Both the position numbers and the translations under genes were made by a program. The notes beneath the pieces were generated by a model that saw only the letters and a list, made by a program, of their open reading frames with translations, searched no databases and had not been told where the DNA came from. From Enhydrobacter sp. (GTDB taxonomy: Bacteria; Pseudomonadota; Alphaproteobacteria; Reyranellales; Reyranellaceae): a stretch of 64,000 bases of DNA. The stretch is taken from assembly GCA_025808875.1 (NCBI GenBank), contig CP075528.1:868001-932000 (forward strand). Direction: 5' to 3'. Positions 53,316 through 62,785 of the stretch are shown here, in pieces; the first letter of the stretch is position 1, and each line of letters opens with the position of its first letter.

Positions 53316-54131
53316 ATGGCCGGCAGGCTGAAGGATAGGGTGGCGATCGTCGTCGGCGCGGGCTCGAGCGGGCCGGGCTGGGGCAACGGCAAGTGCACCG
53401 CGGTTACGTTCGCCCGTGAGGGTGCGCGGGTTTTCTGCGTCGACCGCAAGCGTGCGGCCGCCGAGGAGACGGTCGGCCTGATCGCCAAGGACGGCGGCGA
53501 GGCCGTGGGTCACGAGTGCGACGCCTCCAACAATGCCCAGGTCAAGGCGATGGTCGATGCCTGCCTGGCCAAATGGGGTCGTGTCGACATCCTCGACAAC
53601 AACGTCGGCATCGGCTCGACCGGCGGGCCGGTCGCGCTCAGCGAGGAGGAATGGCACCGTGTGTTCGACGTCAACGTCACGAGCTTCTTCCTCACCGCCA
53701 AGCACGTGCTGCCGGTCATGGAGAAGCAGAAGAAGGGCGCGATCGTGAACGTGAGCTCGATCGCCTCGATCCGGGTGCCGAAGGGCATCAGCTACGTCGC
53801 CTACAACGCGAGCAAGGGCGCCGTGAACTCGCTCACCATGGCGATCGCGTCGGAGTACGCGGACAAGGGCATCCGCTGCAACGCCATCCTGCCCGGCCTG
53901 ATGCACACGCCGATGATCGACTTCCTCGCCGAGGAGTACGCCAAAGGCGAGAAGGACCACAAACAGGCCTACGACAAGATGATCGCCATCCGTAACCGCG
54001 CCTCGCCGACCGGCAGGATGGGCACCGGCTGGGACACCGCGAATGCCGCGCTGTTCCTCGCCTCGGACGAGGCGGCCTACGTCAACGGCCACTTGCTGGT
54101 GGTCGACGGCGGCATCACCGTGCGGGCGTAG
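53316..54131 (+). CDS. Short-chain dehydrogenase/reductase
   Basis: 271 residues: the cofactor loop VGAGSSGPGWGNGKCTA differs from the usual TGxxxGIG by an insertion and lacks the final GIG, but fits atypical SDRs. Catalytic S (NVSSIAS), YNASKGAV, and DGGITVRA are normal. Reduces or oxidises an unknown alcohol. GGGAGC lies 7 bases before ATG. Confidence 0.85.
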   Translation: MAGRLKDRVAIVVGAGSSGPGWGNGKCTAVTFAREGARVFCVDRKRAAAEETVGLIAKDGGEAVGHECDASNNAQVKAMVDACLAKWGRVDILDNNVGIGSTGGPVALSEEEWHRVFDVNVTSFFLTAKHVLPVMEKQKKGAIVNVSSIASIRVPKGISYVAYNASKGAVNSLTMAIASEYADKGIRCNAILPGLMHTPMIDFLAEEYAKGEKDHKQAYDKMIAIRNRASPTGRMGTGWDTANAALFLASDEAAYVNGHLLVVDGGITVRA

Positions 54132-54144
54132 ATCGCCCTCCGCG

Positions 54145-55236
54145 CTAGATCGTGCCTCGGCTTCGCCACAGGCGGAAGACGACGGGGCTGGTCATCAGGA
54201 TCAGGAACAGCCGCGACAGGTGATGCGTCGCCACCATGGCGATCTCGACGCCGAGTGCGAGGCCGATCAGGCTCATCTCGGCGAAGCCGCCGGGAGCGTA
54301 GGAAAGTACCGTGGCGTCGAGGTCGAGGCCGGTCAGCGCGCGCGTGACCTGGGCGAAGACGACGGCGCAGCCGATCAGGATCAGCGCGGCGCCGATGGAG
54401 GCCGCCATCTCGCGGTGCAGTCTGTTGATCGCCGCTCCGACGAAGCGGCAGCCGACGGCGGCACCGACCACGACCTGGGCGGCGGCGACCAGTTCGCCCG
54501 GCGGTTTGGACGAGGTGAGGCCGGCGAGGTGGGCGATGGCGCTGACGATCATCGGCCCCATCATGAATGCGGCGGGCAGGCGCAACAGGTGGCCCAGCGC
54601 GGCACCCACGGCTCCGCAGCCGATCAGGACGGCATAGTCCTTCCAGTCGTTGCCGGTCGGGCCGTGGACCATCGACAGAACGCTGGTCTGCGCGCCGTTG
54701 ACCAGCCGGTACCAGATCGGGATGGTCAGCACGACGGTCAGGATGCGCAGTGCATGGGCGAGCGCGATGGCGCGCTCCTCGCCGCCCATGGCACCGCCCA
54801 GGATGGTCATGTCGTTCAACCCGCCCGGCATGGCGGCGAAGTAGCAGGTCGGCTTGTTCCAGTTGGTGAACCGCCGCAACCAGAAATAGCACAGCGTGGC
54901 GCCCGTCACGGTCATCGCCGCCAGCACGCAGAGGCTGACCGCCCACTGGCCGAGCCGCTCGACGAGGTCGGGCGTGAAGCCCGAGCCCAGCAACACGCCC
55001 AGGACGATGATCATGCCCTGGCGCATCCGCACCCGCATGCCGATGCGCAACCCGGAGAAGGCGGCGACGGTGCAGAACAGGCAGGCGCCCAGCATCCAGG
55101 CGAGCGGCATGCGCAGCCAGTCGAACACGAAGCCGCCGACAGTGCCGACGACGAGCGCGAGGGCGACCGGACTGTAGCCGTCGTGGCCGATGAAGTGCTT
55201 GCGCTCGGGCTTGAAGGGGATGTCCCTGGCCGTCAA
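54145..55236 (-). CDS. AbrB family membrane protein, second copy
   Basis: 363 residues, about ten hydrophobic segments, same family as 4027-5070 ([35 protein letters not shown] and [20 protein letters not shown] as the two loop motifs). Sequence is clearly divergent from the first, so an old paralogue. The ATG overlaps the NAD kinase stop by 4 bp. Transported ligand unknown. Confidence 0.8.
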   Translation of the reverse strand: MTARDIPFKPERKHFIGHDGYSPVALALVVGTVGGFVFDWLRMPLAWMLGACLFCTVAAFSGLRIGMRVRMRQGMIIVLGVLLGSGFTPDLVERLGQWAVSLCVLAAMTVTGATLCYFWLRRFTNWNKPTCYFAAMPGGLNDMTILGGAMGGEERAIALAHALRILTVVLTIPIWYRLVNGAQTSVLSMVHGPTGNDWKDYAVLIGCGAVGAALGHLLRLPAAFMMGPMIVSAIAHLAGLTSSKPPGELVAAAQVVVGAAVGCRFVGAAINRLHREMAASIGAALILIGCAVVFAQVTRALTGLDLDATVLSYAPGGFAEMSLIGLALGVEIAMVATHHLSRLFLILMTSPVVFRLWRSRGTI

Positions 55237-56015
55237 GGAGCGAACTGCTCCTTCAAAATGCGCTCCTCGAGGTCGTGCTCGGGATCGAACAGCAGGGTGA
55301 GCTCACGACCGACGGCCTCGGTGACCGTGACCCTGGCGACGTTGGCGATCTCGACGAAGTCGGCGGCGGCGGCCACCGGACGCTTGCGCGAGTCGAGAAC
55401 GGTGAACTCGACCTTCGAACTGTGCGGCAGCAGCGCCCCGCGCCAGCGCCGCGGCCGGAAGGCGTTGATCGGAGTCAGCGCCAGCAGGCCGGCGCCCAGC
55501 GGCAGGATGGGGCCGTGGGCGGAAAGGTTGTAGGCCGTCGAGCCGGCGGGCGTGGCGACCATGGCGCCGTCGCAATGCAGGTCCGGCAGGCGCATGCGAC
55601 CGTCGACGGCGACGGCGATGCGCGCGGTCTGGCGGCTCGAGCGCAGCAGGGAGACCTCGTTGATGGCCATCGCCTCGTGCACGCGCCCCCGCGTGTCGAC
55701 CGCCCGCATCAGCAGCGGCGTCAGGGACACCTCGCGTGCCTTCTTGAGGCGGCGCAGCAAGCCCACCGGCTTGTAGGTGTTGAGCAGGAAACCCACCGTG
55801 CCGAGATTCATTCCGTAGATCGGGGTCTTGCGACGCATGTTCCGGTGCAGCGTGTGCAGCATCAGGCCGTCGCCGCCCAGCGCGATGACGATGTCGGCTT
55901 CGGCCGGCGTGACGGCGCCGTAGCGTCGTTCCAGCGCGACCCGGGCCGCGCGGGCGGTCGGAGTCGCGGCCGCCACGAAGGCCAGGCACGGAGCGGAGGA
56001 CGAGGGGGAAGCCAT
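55233..56015 (-). CDS. nadK: NAD kinase
   Basis: 260 residues. Makes NADP from NAD and ATP. GGDG at 47-50 in [13 protein letters not shown] is the phosphate-binding signature; [10 protein letters not shown], and [18 protein letters not shown] (the NE/D and GST-AY block) are also typical. Coupled to the AbrB gene through an ATGA overlap. Divergent from the TauD-like gene. Confidence 0.92.
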   Translation of the reverse strand: MASPSSSAPCLAFVAAATPTARAARVALERRYGAVTPAEADIVIALGGDGLMLHTLHRNMRRKTPIYGMNLGTVGFLLNTYKPVGLLRRLKKAREVSLTPLLMRAVDTRGRVHEAMAINEVSLLRSSRQTARIAVAVDGRMRLPDLHCDGAMVATPAGSTAYNLSAHGPILPLGAGLLALTPINAFRPRRWRGALLPHSSKVEFTVLDSRKRPVAAAADFVEIANVARVTVTEAVGRELTLLFDPEHDLEERILKEQFAP

Positions 56016-56117
56016 CGGAAGGTCAGCGATGCGTCGGATGCAGGAATCGCACTATAGCCCCCCGTGCGCCCCTTGCGATAAAATCCCCGACCAGGAACAG
56101 CCGCGAGGAGGAACGCG

Positions 56118-56996
56118 ATGGAACTGGTTCCGCTGGGACCGGGCTTCGGCGTCGAGGTCAAGGGCATCGACCTGATCGACGTCGCCACCGATGCGCAGGC
56201 CTACGAAGCCGTGCGCGCGGCGTTCGAGGAGCACTCGCTCCTGGTGTTCCGCGACCAGAAGATCGCCGACGACGTCCAGGTCGCCTACTCGCGGGCCTTC
56301 GGTCCGCTCGAACTGACCAAGGTGTCCTCGCTCGGTCAGAACACCTTCTATTCCCGCCTGACCAACCTCCAGGACGGCAGGATCGTGCCGCCGGACCATC
56401 GCCAGGTCCTGGTCGCCAAGGCCAATGCGCTCTGGCACACTGATTCTTCGTTCAAGAAGACGCCGGCGCTCGCTTCGGTGCTGACGGCGCGCGTACTGCC
56501 GGGCGGCGGCGGCGAGACCGAGTTCACCTCGACGCGGCTGGCGTGGGACCGCCTGCCGTCGGACCTGCAGACGCGGCTGCGCGACGCCGTGGCGACCCAC
56601 TCCTATGCCAACAGCCGCGACCAGATCCATCCCGACCTCGCGACCCAGATCGAGCGCAAGGCGCTGCCGCCGGTGCGCTGGCGGCTCAACTGGCGCAATC
56701 CGGCGAACGACCGGCGGGCGCTGTACGTGGCGAGCCACGCCTACGCCATCGACGGCATGGACGACCGCGATGCGCGTCAGCTGCTTGCCCAGCTGCTCGA
56801 CGAGGCAACGCGGCGCGAGTTCGTATACAGCCACCAATGGCGCCAGGGTGACGCGGTGATGTGGGACAACCGCGCCATGCTGCATCGCGGGCGGCCATGG
56901 GACTATGCTCAGGAGCGGACCATGGTGCGCACCACCATCTCGGCGACCGAGGCCGACGGCCTGGACGAGGTCCGCCCGCCGCCGACGGTTCACTGA
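56118..56996 (+). CDS. TauD/TfdA-family Fe(II)/2-oxoglutarate dioxygenase
   Basis: 292 residues. The iron triad is H107-T-D109 and H256 (MLHRGRPWD), with the 2-oxoglutarate-binding Arg in YAQERTMVRTT. ATG 56118 lies behind an AGGAGGAACGCG site. Cleaves or hydroxylates an acidic small molecule such as a sulfonate or an aryloxyacid; the real substrate is unknown. Convergent with the DUF190 gene after 5 bp. Confidence 0.9.
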   Translation: MELVPLGPGFGVEVKGIDLIDVATDAQAYEAVRAAFEEHSLLVFRDQKIADDVQVAYSRAFGPLELTKVSSLGQNTFYSRLTNLQDGRIVPPDHRQVLVAKANALWHTDSSFKKTPALASVLTARVLPGGGGETEFTSTRLAWDRLPSDLQTRLRDAVATHSYANSRDQIHPDLATQIERKALPPVRWRLNWRNPANDRRALYVASHAYAIDGMDDRDARQLLAQLLDEATRREFVYSHQWRQGDAVMWDNRAMLHRGRPWDYAQERTMVRTTISATEADGLDEVRPPPTVH

Positions 56997-57001
56997 CGCC
57001 G

Positions 57002-57343
57002 TCACGAAGCGGGTGCGTCGCGATAGACCATCGCCTCGATCGCTTCCAACGTCACCAGACCGGTTCCCATCATGCCGTCGAGTACCGGCAGGAAGGCATC
57101 GACCTTTTCCTCGGTGTCGATGATCTCCACGATCAGCGGAAGATCGTCGGAGAGTCGCAGGATCTTGGAGGTGCGCAGATGGCCCGAATGGCCGTAGCCG
57201 AGAGCGGCCCGTGTCACGGTCGCACCGGCCAGCCCCATCTCGCGCGCCTTGAGCACGATCGCCTCGTAGAGCGGCGCGCCGTCGTGGCGCGCCGCCTCGC
57301 TGATCAGGACGCGGAGCCGACGCGCCGGCTTAGGACTCTTCAT
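57002..57343 (-). CDS. DUF190 protein associated with CrcB fluoride channels
   Basis: 113 residues, DUF190 family (PII-like fold): RVLISEAARHDGAPLYEAI, GYGHSGHLRTSKILRLSDDLPLIVEIID. It lies 14 bp after the first CrcB gene on the same strand. DUF190 often pairs with crcB, suggesting a regulatory or folding role in fluoride resistance; direct function unknown. Confidence 0.85.
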   Translation of the reverse strand: MKSPKPARRLRVLISEAARHDGAPLYEAIVLKAREMGLAGATVTRAALGYGHSGHLRTSKILRLSDDLPLIVEIIDTEEKVDAFLPVLDGMMGTGLVTLEAIEAMVYRDAPAS

Positions 57344-57357
57344 CTTAAAAGCGCTCC

Positions 57358-57738
57358 CTAGAGTGAGTTGAGGCGCTGCGCCAGCAGGTCGCCCAGCCAC
57401 ACCGCGGCCAGCCAGCTTGCCAGCGAGGACGCAAGATAGATCAGGGCGCGTCCGGCGTCGCCCGCCGTCCACAGCGTGAAGATCTCCAGGCTGAACGCAG
57501 AGAAGGTCGTGTAGCCGCCGCAAAAGCCGGTCAACACGAACTGCCGCACGCGCGGCCCGACGAACAGCCGCCCGTCGGGACCGGTCAGGGTGCTGTAGAA
57601 GCCGATGACGAGGCAGCCGGTGGCGTTGGCGAGAAGCGTGCCCCACGGCAATCCGTCGTCGGCCGGCAGGGCAAGGGCGATCAGCCAGCGCAACAGGCTG
57701 CCCAGCACGCCTCCGAGCGCGACCGAGACATACATCAT
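57358..57738 (-). CDS. crcB: CrcB/Fluc fluoride channel, subunit 1
   Basis: 126 residues, four hydrophobic helices. Family motifs: GGVLGSLLRWLIALA near the start, PWGTLLANATGCLVIGF (with the conserved Asn), and TGFCGGYTTFSAFSLE, which forms the Na+-binding/phenylalanine box region. Start ATG 57738 (ATG 57735 next) overlaps the second CrcB stop region by 4 bp. Dual subunits suggest a heterodimeric channel of opposite topology. Confidence 0.92.
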   Translation of the reverse strand: MMYVSVALGGVLGSLLRWLIALALPADDGLPWGTLLANATGCLVIGFYSTLTGPDGRLFVGPRVRQFVLTGFCGGYTTFSAFSLEIFTLWTAGDAGRALIYLASSLASWLAAVWLGDLLAQRLNSL

Positions 57739-58133
57739 CGCACGCCTCCCCCCGCCACGAAGCCGCCGGCGACAGCGGCGAGGCAGAGGACGCAAGAGCC
57801 CGCGATGTAGCGCAAGGTCGCGCCGCGCTCGCCGTCGCGCACCAGCGCCAACGTCTGTAAGGCGAAGGACGACACCGTGGTGTAGCTGCCGAGGAAGCCG
57901 ACCGCCCCGAGAAGCCAAAGGCGCGAATGGTCGGACACGCCATGGCGATGGGCGAAGGCGGCGGCTACGCCCATCGCGGCACAGCCGGTCACGTTCACGA
58001 CCAGCGTGCCCCACGGGAAGGTCTCGCCGACGCGGCGGGAGACGACGCCAGTAACGAAGAACCGCGCCGGCGTGCCGATCGCCGCGCCCATGGAGACGAG
58101 CAGGGCGCCGATCAACAGGTCCGGCAGAGCCAA
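57735..58133 (-). CDS. crcB: CrcB/Fluc fluoride channel, subunit 2
   Basis: 132 residues, four helices: MGAAIGTPARFFVTGVVSRR, PWGTLVVNVTGCAAMG and GFLGSYTTVSSFALQ. It is clearly a divergent partner of the adjacent subunit. Overlaps it by ATGA. The radical SAM gene ends 9 bp before on the same strand. No room for a fluoride riboswitch between them. Confidence 0.92.
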   Translation of the reverse strand: MALPDLLIGALLVSMGAAIGTPARFFVTGVVSRRVGETFPWGTLVVNVTGCAAMGVAAAFAHRHGVSDHSRLWLLGAVGFLGSYTTVSSFALQTLALVRDGERGATLRYIAGSCVLCLAAVAGGFVAGGGVR

Positions 58134-58142
58134 GGGCGGACG

Positions 58143-59942
58143 CTACTCGGCGGCGGCGAGCCGCTGGTTTTGCGCCGCTGCGACGCGGGCGCGGGCGACA
58201 TCCTCGCCGCGCTTCTTGTCGACAGCCGCGCCGCCGCCCGCGGTCTCTGCGAACAGCGCGAGCTTGTCGAGATCGTCTTCGACGACCGGCGACAGGGCGA
58301 GATCCGTGTACTCCTGCCGCCGGGGATCGTTCCTGACCTTGCGGCCGATGCGCCAGCCCTGCCAGGCGAGCCGCGCGTAGATCGTGATCTTCCGCCAGCT
58401 CTCGGCCGCCAGCTTGAGATGGAACACGCCCCACGGTTCGATCGGCATGCCGTACCGGCGGTCGCGCCGAAACTTCAGGCGCAGGACGCCGCCTTCCAGG
58501 GGATGGATGCCCTCGGCCTCGAACATGATCTTGAACATGGTCATGAAGTGCGCCGGCTCGGCCGGGTTGCGGCCGGGGATGGCGCCGTGGCGCCGCGCCA
58601 CAGTCTCGATGTGCTCGGGCGTATAGTAGGTGCGCCAGGCGTCGCGATAGGTCTGGTCGTATTCCTCGTCGCTCATCCGCGGGTGATGGACCACTCGATG
58701 ATGCAGGTCGTACTTGTTGAGGTCGGGATCCATCCACACCCCCTGCTTCCAGAGCTTCTGATGGTCTTCGGAGCCCGGCAGCGGCGTCAGCATGAAGAGC
58801 TCGAGAATGTCGAGCGGCAGCTCCTTCTTGATGATCTCCATGTCGCGCAGGATCGACTCGCGCGTGTCGCCCGGGAAGCCCAGGATGTAGCCCGCCCAGG
58901 TCGAGGCCCCCGAATTGTGCCAAGCCTGCAGCATCTTACGGTATTCGGTGATCTTGTTCTGGCGCTTCTTGGCCGCCAGCAGATTGTCCGGATTGATGTT
59001 CTCCAGGCCGATGAACACGCGGTAGACGCCCGCCCAGCGCGCCTTGGCGATGAAGTTCGGGATGCGATGGCATTGGGTGTCGACCTGAATGATCAGCGAC
59101 ACCTCGATGCCCTCGTTCTCCTTGAGTTCGATCAGGCGGTCGAAGAAGGCCTCCCAGTGCTTGTTGCGGGCCATGTTGTCGTCGGTGATGAAAAACGACG
59201 TGATGCCCTGCCCGTAGTTCTCGCGCACGATCGCCTCGAGATCGTCGGGCGTGCGGAAGCGGCTCTTGCGGCCTTGCACGTTGATGATGGTGCAGAACGA
59301 GCACTGGAACGGGCAGCCGCGGCCGAGGTCGAAGCTCGACTTGCGGCCTTCGTTGCGCGCCAGCGCCGAGGGGGGAAGGGTGGGCGTCGGCGCGCCCTCG
59401 AGACCGGGCAGGTCGTCGGTGTAGCGATAGAGCGGCTTCAGCGTGCCATTCCAGGCATCGCGCATGACGATGTCGAGCCGGCCTTCCTCGGCCTCGCCGG
59501 CGAAGATCGACACGCCCATGTCCATCGCTGCCTGGATCTCGGGCGGCGTGCCCGGCAGCATCGACAGCGAGCCGGCGGCGTGGAAGCCGCCCATCGCCAC
59601 CGGCAGGCCGGCCTTGATGAACTGGCGCGCCAGGTCGACGGCGCGCGGGAACTGGTTGCTCTGCACGCCCACCAGGCAGATCAGGGCCTTGCCGCCCGCG
59701 CGACGGACGTCGGCGACGATGCGGTCGACGCGCACGCGCGTATTGGTCTCGTCGAACGGCTTGATGACGATGTCGACGTCCGGGCCGAGGGCCTGCCGGC
59801 GACGGCAATCCTCGCCGAGGCCGTAGAGCGCCGCGAGCGTGTTGGACGGAATGTGGGACTGCAGCCACGTGATCGGATAGCCGTCGTCGTCGTAGTGCGT
59901 CGGCTTGATCAGCACGAGCTGAAAGATCGTCTGGCTGTTCAA
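58143..59942 (-). CDS. B12-binding-like radical SAM protein
   Basis: 599 residues from TTG 59942 (AAGGGCGG site; first family-like residues follow; ATG 60062 would add 40 low-complexity residues). N-terminal half is a Rossmann-like B12-binding-type domain (VLIKPTHYDDDGYP, PVAMGGFHAAGSLSMLPG). The radical SAM core has C210, C214 and C217 in GCPFQCSFC. Later segments (DLHHRVVHHPRMSDEEYDQTY) are those of alphaproteobacterial class members with unknown substrate. It leads the CrcB/DUF190 run but that link may be incidental. Confidence 0.85.
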   Translation of the reverse strand: MNSQTIFQLVLIKPTHYDDDGYPITWLQSHIPSNTLAALYGLGEDCRRRQALGPDVDIVIKPFDETNTRVRVDRIVADVRRAGGKALICLVGVQSNQFPRAVDLARQFIKAGLPVAMGGFHAAGSLSMLPGTPPEIQAAMDMGVSIFAGEAEEGRLDIVMRDAWNGTLKPLYRYTDDLPGLEGAPTPTLPPSALARNEGRKSSFDLGRGCPFQCSFCTIINVQGRKSRFRTPDDLEAIVRENYGQGITSFFITDDNMARNKHWEAFFDRLIELKENEGIEVSLIIQVDTQCHRIPNFIAKARWAGVYRVFIGLENINPDNLLAAKKRQNKITEYRKMLQAWHNSGASTWAGYILGFPGDTRESILRDMEIIKKELPLDILELFMLTPLPGSEDHQKLWKQGVWMDPDLNKYDLHHRVVHHPRMSDEEYDQTYRDAWRTYYTPEHIETVARRHGAIPGRNPAEPAHFMTMFKIMFEAEGIHPLEGGVLRLKFRRDRRYGMPIEPWGVFHLKLAAESWRKITIYARLAWQGWRIGRKVRNDPRRQEYTDLALSPVVEDDLDKLALFAETAGGGAAVDKKRGEDVARARVAAAQNQRLAAAE

Positions 59943-60131
59943 CGTTACCGCCCTTCGCGGACTGAAACTCGTAGGCAAATCCGCGTGCAGCCCCGCTGCG
60001 GGCCGGTCACTTGACGGTTTTTCCCCATTCCCCACCCTGCTCTGTGACGCTTGTCGAGGCAAGCGCTCCGCGCGGCCTATTCACAAACCCACACTAAATG
60101 TATGGTTCAAGGCATCGGCCGCCCGTTCCGT

Positions 60132-60192
60132 ATAAGGTGGTATGAAGAAGAGTTCGTTGTCCGACAACACCTTATCGGCCAGTTTCGGACAA
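60132..60192 (+). promoter_or_regulatory. Overlapping alternative stems before the MFS gene
   Basis: Two inverted repeats overlap: ATAAGGTG (60132-60139) with CACCTTAT (60168-60175), and TTGTCCGA (60157-60164) with TCGGACAA (60185-60192). TTGTCCGACAA (60157-60167) is also self-paired. Since they exclude each other they could work as an RNA switch, or the dyads could be operators. The GTG of the MFS gene follows 20 bp downstream. Confidence 0.5.
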
Positions 60193-60211
60193 AAGAGGAA
60201 ACCAACAAGAC

Positions 60212-61462
60212 GTGGCTTTCGATGTGCGCCTGCCGGCGCTGGCGCCTTTTGGCATCCGCAGCTTCCGCTACCAGTGGCCGTCCGACCTGTTGGCCTCATG
60301 GGCCTTCGAGATGGAAGCCGTCATCCTGGGCTGGTTCGTCCTAGTATCGACGGAATCGGTGCTGGCGCTCGCGGTCTTCGGCTCGCTGCAGTTCCTCGGG
60401 ACGCTGATCTCGCCCTTCTTCGGCATGGCCGGCGACCGCATCGGCAACCGCGCCGTGCTCTGCCTCATGCGCGGCGTCTACCTGGCGGCGGCTCTGCTGC
60501 TGATGACGCTCTTTCTCGCCGATGCGGCAAGCCCGGCCGTCATCTTCGTGCTCGCAACCATCGTCGGGCTGGTTCGCCCTTCCGACATCACGCTGCGCAA
60601 CCTGCTGGTCGGCGAGACCATGCCGGGCGATCTCCTGATGCGGGCGATGGGTGTGTCGCGCACCACGGCGGACTCGGCGCGTGTCGTGGGTGCGCTGAGC
60701 GGCGCCACCCTGATGGCCACGCTCGGGTCGGGCATCGCCTATGTGGCGGTGAGTGCCGTCTACGCGGTGAGCCTGTTGCTGACCTTCAACGTCGGCACCA
60801 GACGCGTGCGGACGACGGCGATCGAGCCCGCAGCCGTGTCGACGCTGGCATCGCTTGGGGAAGGATTCGCCTACATCTGGGCGCGGCCCGAGCTGCGGGC
60901 GGCGATGCTCCTGGCGTTCCTGATGAACCTCGCGGCCTATCCGCTGGTCGGGTCGATGCTGGCGCATGTGGCACGGGATATCTACGGTCTCGAACAGACC
61001 GGGCTCGGCTGGCTTCTCGCGAGCTTCGCCGGCGGCGCCCTTCTGGGGTCGATCGCGCTGTCGACCCATGGCGCATGGGTCCGCCCGGCCCGCACCATGC
61101 TGGCGGCAGCCCTGATCTGGTTCGCGCTCAACCTCGTCTTCGCCTGGATGAGCACGCCGATCGCCGGCGCGGTGGTGTTGTTCGTGACGGGATTCGTCCA
61201 GAGTTTCTGCATGGTGCCGATGGCCGTGCTGCTACTGCGCCGTTCCGATCCGGCGCTGCGCGGCCGGGTGATGGGCGTGCGCATGCTCGCCGTCTACGGA
61301 TTGCCGCTCGGCCTGCTGCTGTCGGGGCCGCTGATCGAGGGCTGGGGCTTTGCGCCGACGGCGTCGCTCTACAGCGTGGCCGGCCTGGTCTTCACGCTGC
61401 TGATAGCGGTCCATTGGCGCCGCGACTTGTGGAATCGCGAGGCGGCTTCGAACGCGCGTTGA
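60212..61462 (+). CDS. MFS transporter (EntS-like exporter)
   Basis: 416 residues, about 12 hydrophobic segments; GTG start. Shows GMAGDRIGNRAVL (MFS motif A), GETMPGDLLMRAMGVSRTTAD and the second-half MAVLLLRRSDPALRGRVMG. The subfamily resembles enterobactin-exporter-like MFS_3 proteins. Substrate unknown. A structured leader precedes it. Confidence 0.85.
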   Translation: MAFDVRLPALAPFGIRSFRYQWPSDLLASWAFEMEAVILGWFVLVSTESVLALAVFGSLQFLGTLISPFFGMAGDRIGNRAVLCLMRGVYLAAALLLMTLFLADAASPAVIFVLATIVGLVRPSDITLRNLLVGETMPGDLLMRAMGVSRTTADSARVVGALSGATLMATLGSGIAYVAVSAVYAVSLLLTFNVGTRRVRTTAIEPAAVSTLASLGEGFAYIWARPELRAAMLLAFLMNLAAYPLVGSMLAHVARDIYGLEQTGLGWLLASFAGGALLGSIALSTHGAWVRPARTMLAAALIWFALNLVFAWMSTPIAGAVVLFVTGFVQSFCMVPMAVLLLRRSDPALRGRVMGVRMLAVYGLPLGLLLSGPLIEGWGFAPTASLYSVAGLVFTLLIAVHWRRDLWNREAASNAR

Positions 61463-61506
61463 GGCGGCGGCCGCAACTTTCACGGGCGCCGCGCGTTGCC
61501 TGACGA

Positions 61507-62589
61507 ATGTCCGTCGGCGTGTCAAGAACCCTTGCCCTGGCCCTCGCCGCCATGGCCATTGCCGGCGTTGGCTCGAGGGCGCAGCAGCTTCCCTACGATG
61601 CGGCGCCCGCTCCCGACGAGTTGCGCAATATCTTCACCCTGCAGATCGAGAACGACGTCTTCAATCGCTTCGGGCGATCCGACCGCGATTATACCAGCGG
61701 TGTGCGCTTCGGCTGGCTTTCGCCGCCGCTGACCGACCTGCCGGAGGGCATCGTTCGCCTGACTACCGTGCCGACGTTCTTCGGCGAGGATCCGGTGACG
61801 TCGGTGACCCGGCGCATCGGCATCTCGTTCGGGCAGAATCTCTACACGCCCGAGGATACGACCGTGTCCTATCCGATCACCGACGATCGGCCCTATGCGG
61901 CCTGGCTCTATGCCAGCATCGCGCTACAGAACACCTACAAGCGGACCAACGCGAGTGGCGAGGAGGAGCCGGTGCGGCTCGACACGCTCCAGCTCGATCT
62001 CGGCGTCATCGGGCCGGCGGCCGGTGGCGAGTTCGTGCAGAACAACTTCCACGCCCTGATCGGCGTCGAACGCAGCTTCGGCTGGGCCAACCAGCTTCAC
62101 AACGAACCGACGATCGGGCTCACTTTCGAGCGGCGCTGGCGGACCGGCCGCGCCGTACTGCTTGAATTGCCCAGGCTCGAATACGATTTCGTCCCGCGCA
62201 TCGGCGCCGCGCTCGGCAACGTCGCGACCTATGCCAGCGCCGGCGGAACGCTGCGCATCGGCAAGGAACTGCGCAACGACTTCGGCCCGGCGCGCGCGCG
62301 CCCAGCACTGCCCGGATCGGAAGGCTTCGTCGGCGACGGCTTCGGCTGGTATTTCTTCGTCGGCGTGGGCGCCGAGGCCGTCGCGCGCAACATCTTTCTC
62401 GACGGCAACACGGACGGCAACAGCCTGCGCGTCTCCCGTCGCCCCTTCGTCGGCGAGGCCCAGGCCGGTCTTGCCGTCCTGTTTCGCGGCGTGCGCGTCA
62501 CCTACACGCAGGTGCTGCGCACGCCGGAATTCTTCGAGAGGGATCGCTACACCATGTTCGGCTCGGTGAACGTGACCTTCCGCTACTGA
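61507..62589 (+). CDS. LpxR-like outer-membrane lipid A deacylase family protein
   Basis: 360 residues with a signal peptide (about 1-25). DUF2219/LpxR features: LQIENDVFNRFGRSDRDYTSG (about 45-65; the N/D/T calcium and catalytic region), GISFGQNLYTPEDTT, DDRPYAAWLYASIA and the terminal phenylalanine/tyrosine strand NVTFRY typical of beta-barrel outer-membrane proteins. Probably removes the 3'-acyloxyacyl chain of lipid A; substrate specificity not tested. 45 bp after the MFS gene. Confidence 0.87.
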   Translation: MSVGVSRTLALALAAMAIAGVGSRAQQLPYDAAPAPDELRNIFTLQIENDVFNRFGRSDRDYTSGVRFGWLSPPLTDLPEGIVRLTTVPTFFGEDPVTSVTRRIGISFGQNLYTPEDTTVSYPITDDRPYAAWLYASIALQNTYKRTNASGEEEPVRLDTLQLDLGVIGPAAGGEFVQNNFHALIGVERSFGWANQLHNEPTIGLTFERRWRTGRAVLLELPRLEYDFVPRIGAALGNVATYASAGGTLRIGKELRNDFGPARARPALPGSEGFVGDGFGWYFFVGVGAEAVARNIFLDGNTDGNSLRVSRRPFVGEAQAGLAVLFRGVRVTYTQVLRTPEFFERDRYTMFGSVNVTFRY

Positions 62590-62602
62590 TGCCGATCAGC
62601 GG

Positions 62603-62758
62603 TCATATCCGGCCCATCAGGAGCAGGACGATCAGGATGACCAGCAGCAGCCCGACGCCGCCGCTCGGGTAGTAGCCCCACCCGCTGCTGTAGGGCCATC
62701 TCGGCAAGGCGCCGATCAGGATCAGGATGAGGACGATCAGCAGGATGGTGCCGAGCAT
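62603..62758 (-). CDS. DUF3309 small membrane protein
   Basis: 51 residues: GTILLIVLILILIGALPRWP, YSSGWGYYPSGG and GLLLVILIVLLLMGR. This is the two-helix DUF3309 peptide with its central YYPSGG turn. Function unknown. Its gene is easily missed because of its size. Confidence 0.85.
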   Translation of the reverse strand: MLGTILLIVLILILIGALPRWPYSSGWGYYPSGGVGLLLVILIVLLLMGRI

Positions 62759-62785
62759 GGCGGGGGCCTCCGGTCCGGGTTGCCG

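Noticed and set aside
58134..60211. Fluoride riboswitch for the crcB genes
   Set aside because: Only 9 bp separate crcB from the radical SAM gene and no matching fold was seen upstream of that gene.
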